Both the position numbers and the translations under genes were made by a program. From contig JBKCGZ010000126.1 in NCBI GenBank assembly GCA_046303115.1, positions 1-7,602 on the forward strand: DNA of 7,602 nucleotides, read 5' to 3'. This DNA is from CAINEC01 sp046303115 (lineage in GTDB: Bacteria > Bacteroidota > Bacteroidia > AKYH767-A > OLB10). The notes beneath the pieces were generated by a model. That model had not been told where the DNA came from. It made no database searches and was given only the letters and a program-made list of their open reading frames with translations. Each line of letters opens with the position of its first letter. Position 1 is the stretch's first letter. Below, in pieces: positions 7,501-7,602 of the stretch.

Positions 7501-7602
7501 ATTACGTCCAGTCTTAATGACAGCCTTTGTTGCTTCACTTGGATTTTTACCAATGGCACTTAGTCATGGTGCAGGAGCAGAAGTACAACGTCCGTTAGCG
7601 AC
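4577..7602 (+). CDS. czcA: CzcA/CusA-family heavy-metal RND efflux pump (3'-truncated)
   Basis: Inner-membrane proton-driven pump subunit that moves metal ions from periplasm or cytoplasm to an outer-membrane channel through a periplasmic adaptor. The frame is open from ATG 4577 to the window end (1008 residues plus two bases) with no internal stop. The N-terminus MLNKIIAFSIKNKLIIGILT contains TM1. PIDAVPDITNNQVQV follows in the first porter region, and the TM2-TM6 bundle begins near residue 348. DFGLIVDGAVIIVE at 401-414 carries D401, D407 and E414, the proton-relay signature of divalent-metal (Zn/Co/Cd/Ni) HME-RND pumps; monovalent Cu/Ag CusA proteins differ here. The residue after E414 is Ala rather than the common Asn. 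GEFIPELPEGD (563-573) starts the second periplasmic half. A Met-rich PMPMEASDMM lies at 623-632, and TM10 (GVGFIALFGVAVLNG) near 930-950. The C-terminus is outside the window: plain members are about 1040 residues, and I recall Bacteroidota forms of about 1440 with a fused TolC-like domain. The exact metal is inferred. Confidence 0.95.
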   Translation, partial: MLNKIIAFSIKNKLIIGILTIALAIYGCYQFTKLPIDAVPDITNNQVQVITVSPSLGAPDIERLITFPIEQANSNIPGLKEIRSFSRFGLSLITIVFNDDVDIYWARQQVTERLKIAEEEIPKGLGIPTLAPVTTGLGEIYQYVLRPEKGYESKYTAIELRTIQDWIVRRQLLGVKGVADVSSFGGRLKQYEIAINPSTLNAHNITVEDVFTALEKNNENAGGGYIEKSSTVLFIRTEGLIQKIDDIKSIVVKSLPNGTPLLLKDIAEVRIGQATRYGAITYNDEGEVAGAVVMMLKGENSSNVIKDVKARIEQIKLTLPKGVILEPFLDRTKMVDSAIGTVTKNLLEGALIVIFILVLFLGNVRAGFLVASVIPLSMLFAIIMMNIFGVSGNLMSLGALDFGLIVDGAVIIVEAVMHSLMHNRKFAGVNSVTQDEMDDAVGKSAGKMMNSAVFGQIIILIVYLPIFTLEGIEGKMFMPMAQTVAFALLGAFILSLTYIPMMSTVFLSKKIDQGKNWSDKMMDFLITKQQRLLQQILKFPKATLGVSFGLLLISLFVFSKLGGEFIPELPEGDFAVETRVLTGSNIRTSSEACMQSAHVLMEKFPEIEKVVGKTGSGEIPTDPMPMEASDMMIILKDKSQWTSADTWEELSQKMSEALNVIPGVQYSFQYPVAMRFNELMTGAKQDVVCKIFGENLDTLSKYSRLLGETVSKIEGAENLYVEPIDGLPQLIVSYNRSAIAAYGLNIGDVNRVVNISFAGQSCGQVYEDEKRFDLVVRIANEQRQQIEDVRNLLIPTPSGKQVPLYQLADVSIKQSVNQIQRDDAKRRIIVGFNVNGRDVASVVKDVQQAAVKINLPTGYYISYGGAFENLQAAQDRLKLAVPISLLLIFVFLYFAFNSIKHGLIIYSAIPLSAIGGILFLALRGMPFSISAGVGFIALFGVAVLNGIVLIAEFNRLKHEYPDDLLQVVMHGTKHRLRPVLMTAFVASLGFLPMALSHGAGAEVQRPLA

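Overview
The window looks like a chromosomal segment of a member of the Bacteroidota, possibly a Chitinophagia- or Sphingobacteriia-type organism. The DNA is AT-rich and all five recognisable start regions lack a Shine-Dalgarno GGAGG, as is common in this phylum. There is a perfect Bacteroidota-type -7 box (TAnnTTTG), and the metal-efflux protein and its small His-rich neighbour resemble versions I associate with this phylum. This placement is inference from memory of protein families, not from a search. All genes are on the + strand, both edges cut genes, and no tRNA, rRNA, CRISPR array or insertion sequence was seen. No gene-free stretch exceeds about 120 bases.

Region 1 (1-2232) holds two adjacent amino acid permeases of the APC superfamily, 18 bases apart and probably co-transcribed. 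The first is the C-terminal half of a CAT/YfnA-type transporter cut by the window start. The second is a complete 487-residue permease closer to the LAT/SteT-like branch.

Region 2 (2233-4072) holds two poorly characterised genes: a 350-residue lipoprotein of unknown function and a 207-residue membrane protein. The membrane protein combines an N-terminal DUF4236-like domain, a hydrophobic segment, and a C-terminal domain that reads as a lipoyl/biotinyl-like barrel-sandwich hybrid. A perfect 8-bp inverted repeat precedes the lipoprotein gene. A 13-bp hairpin encloses the start codon of the DUF4236 gene, suggesting translational control or coupling to the lipoprotein gene. A run of 8-bp degenerate tandem repeats begins at the DUF4236 stop codon and fills the first half of the following gap.

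Region 3 (4073-7602) is the start of a heavy-metal efflux locus. It has a short exported His-rich protein with a TTG start, then a CzcA/CusA-type RND pump whose transmembrane signature (DFGLIVDGAV...E) is the divalent-cation type. The window ends at pump residue 1008, before its C-terminus. The outer-membrane and adaptor partners would be expected downstream but are not visible.

The observations most worth following are the DUF4236/lipoyl-like fusion with a lysine at the lipoyl-acceptor position, the start-codon hairpin, the 8-bp repeat array, and the His-rich protein with its unusual start.
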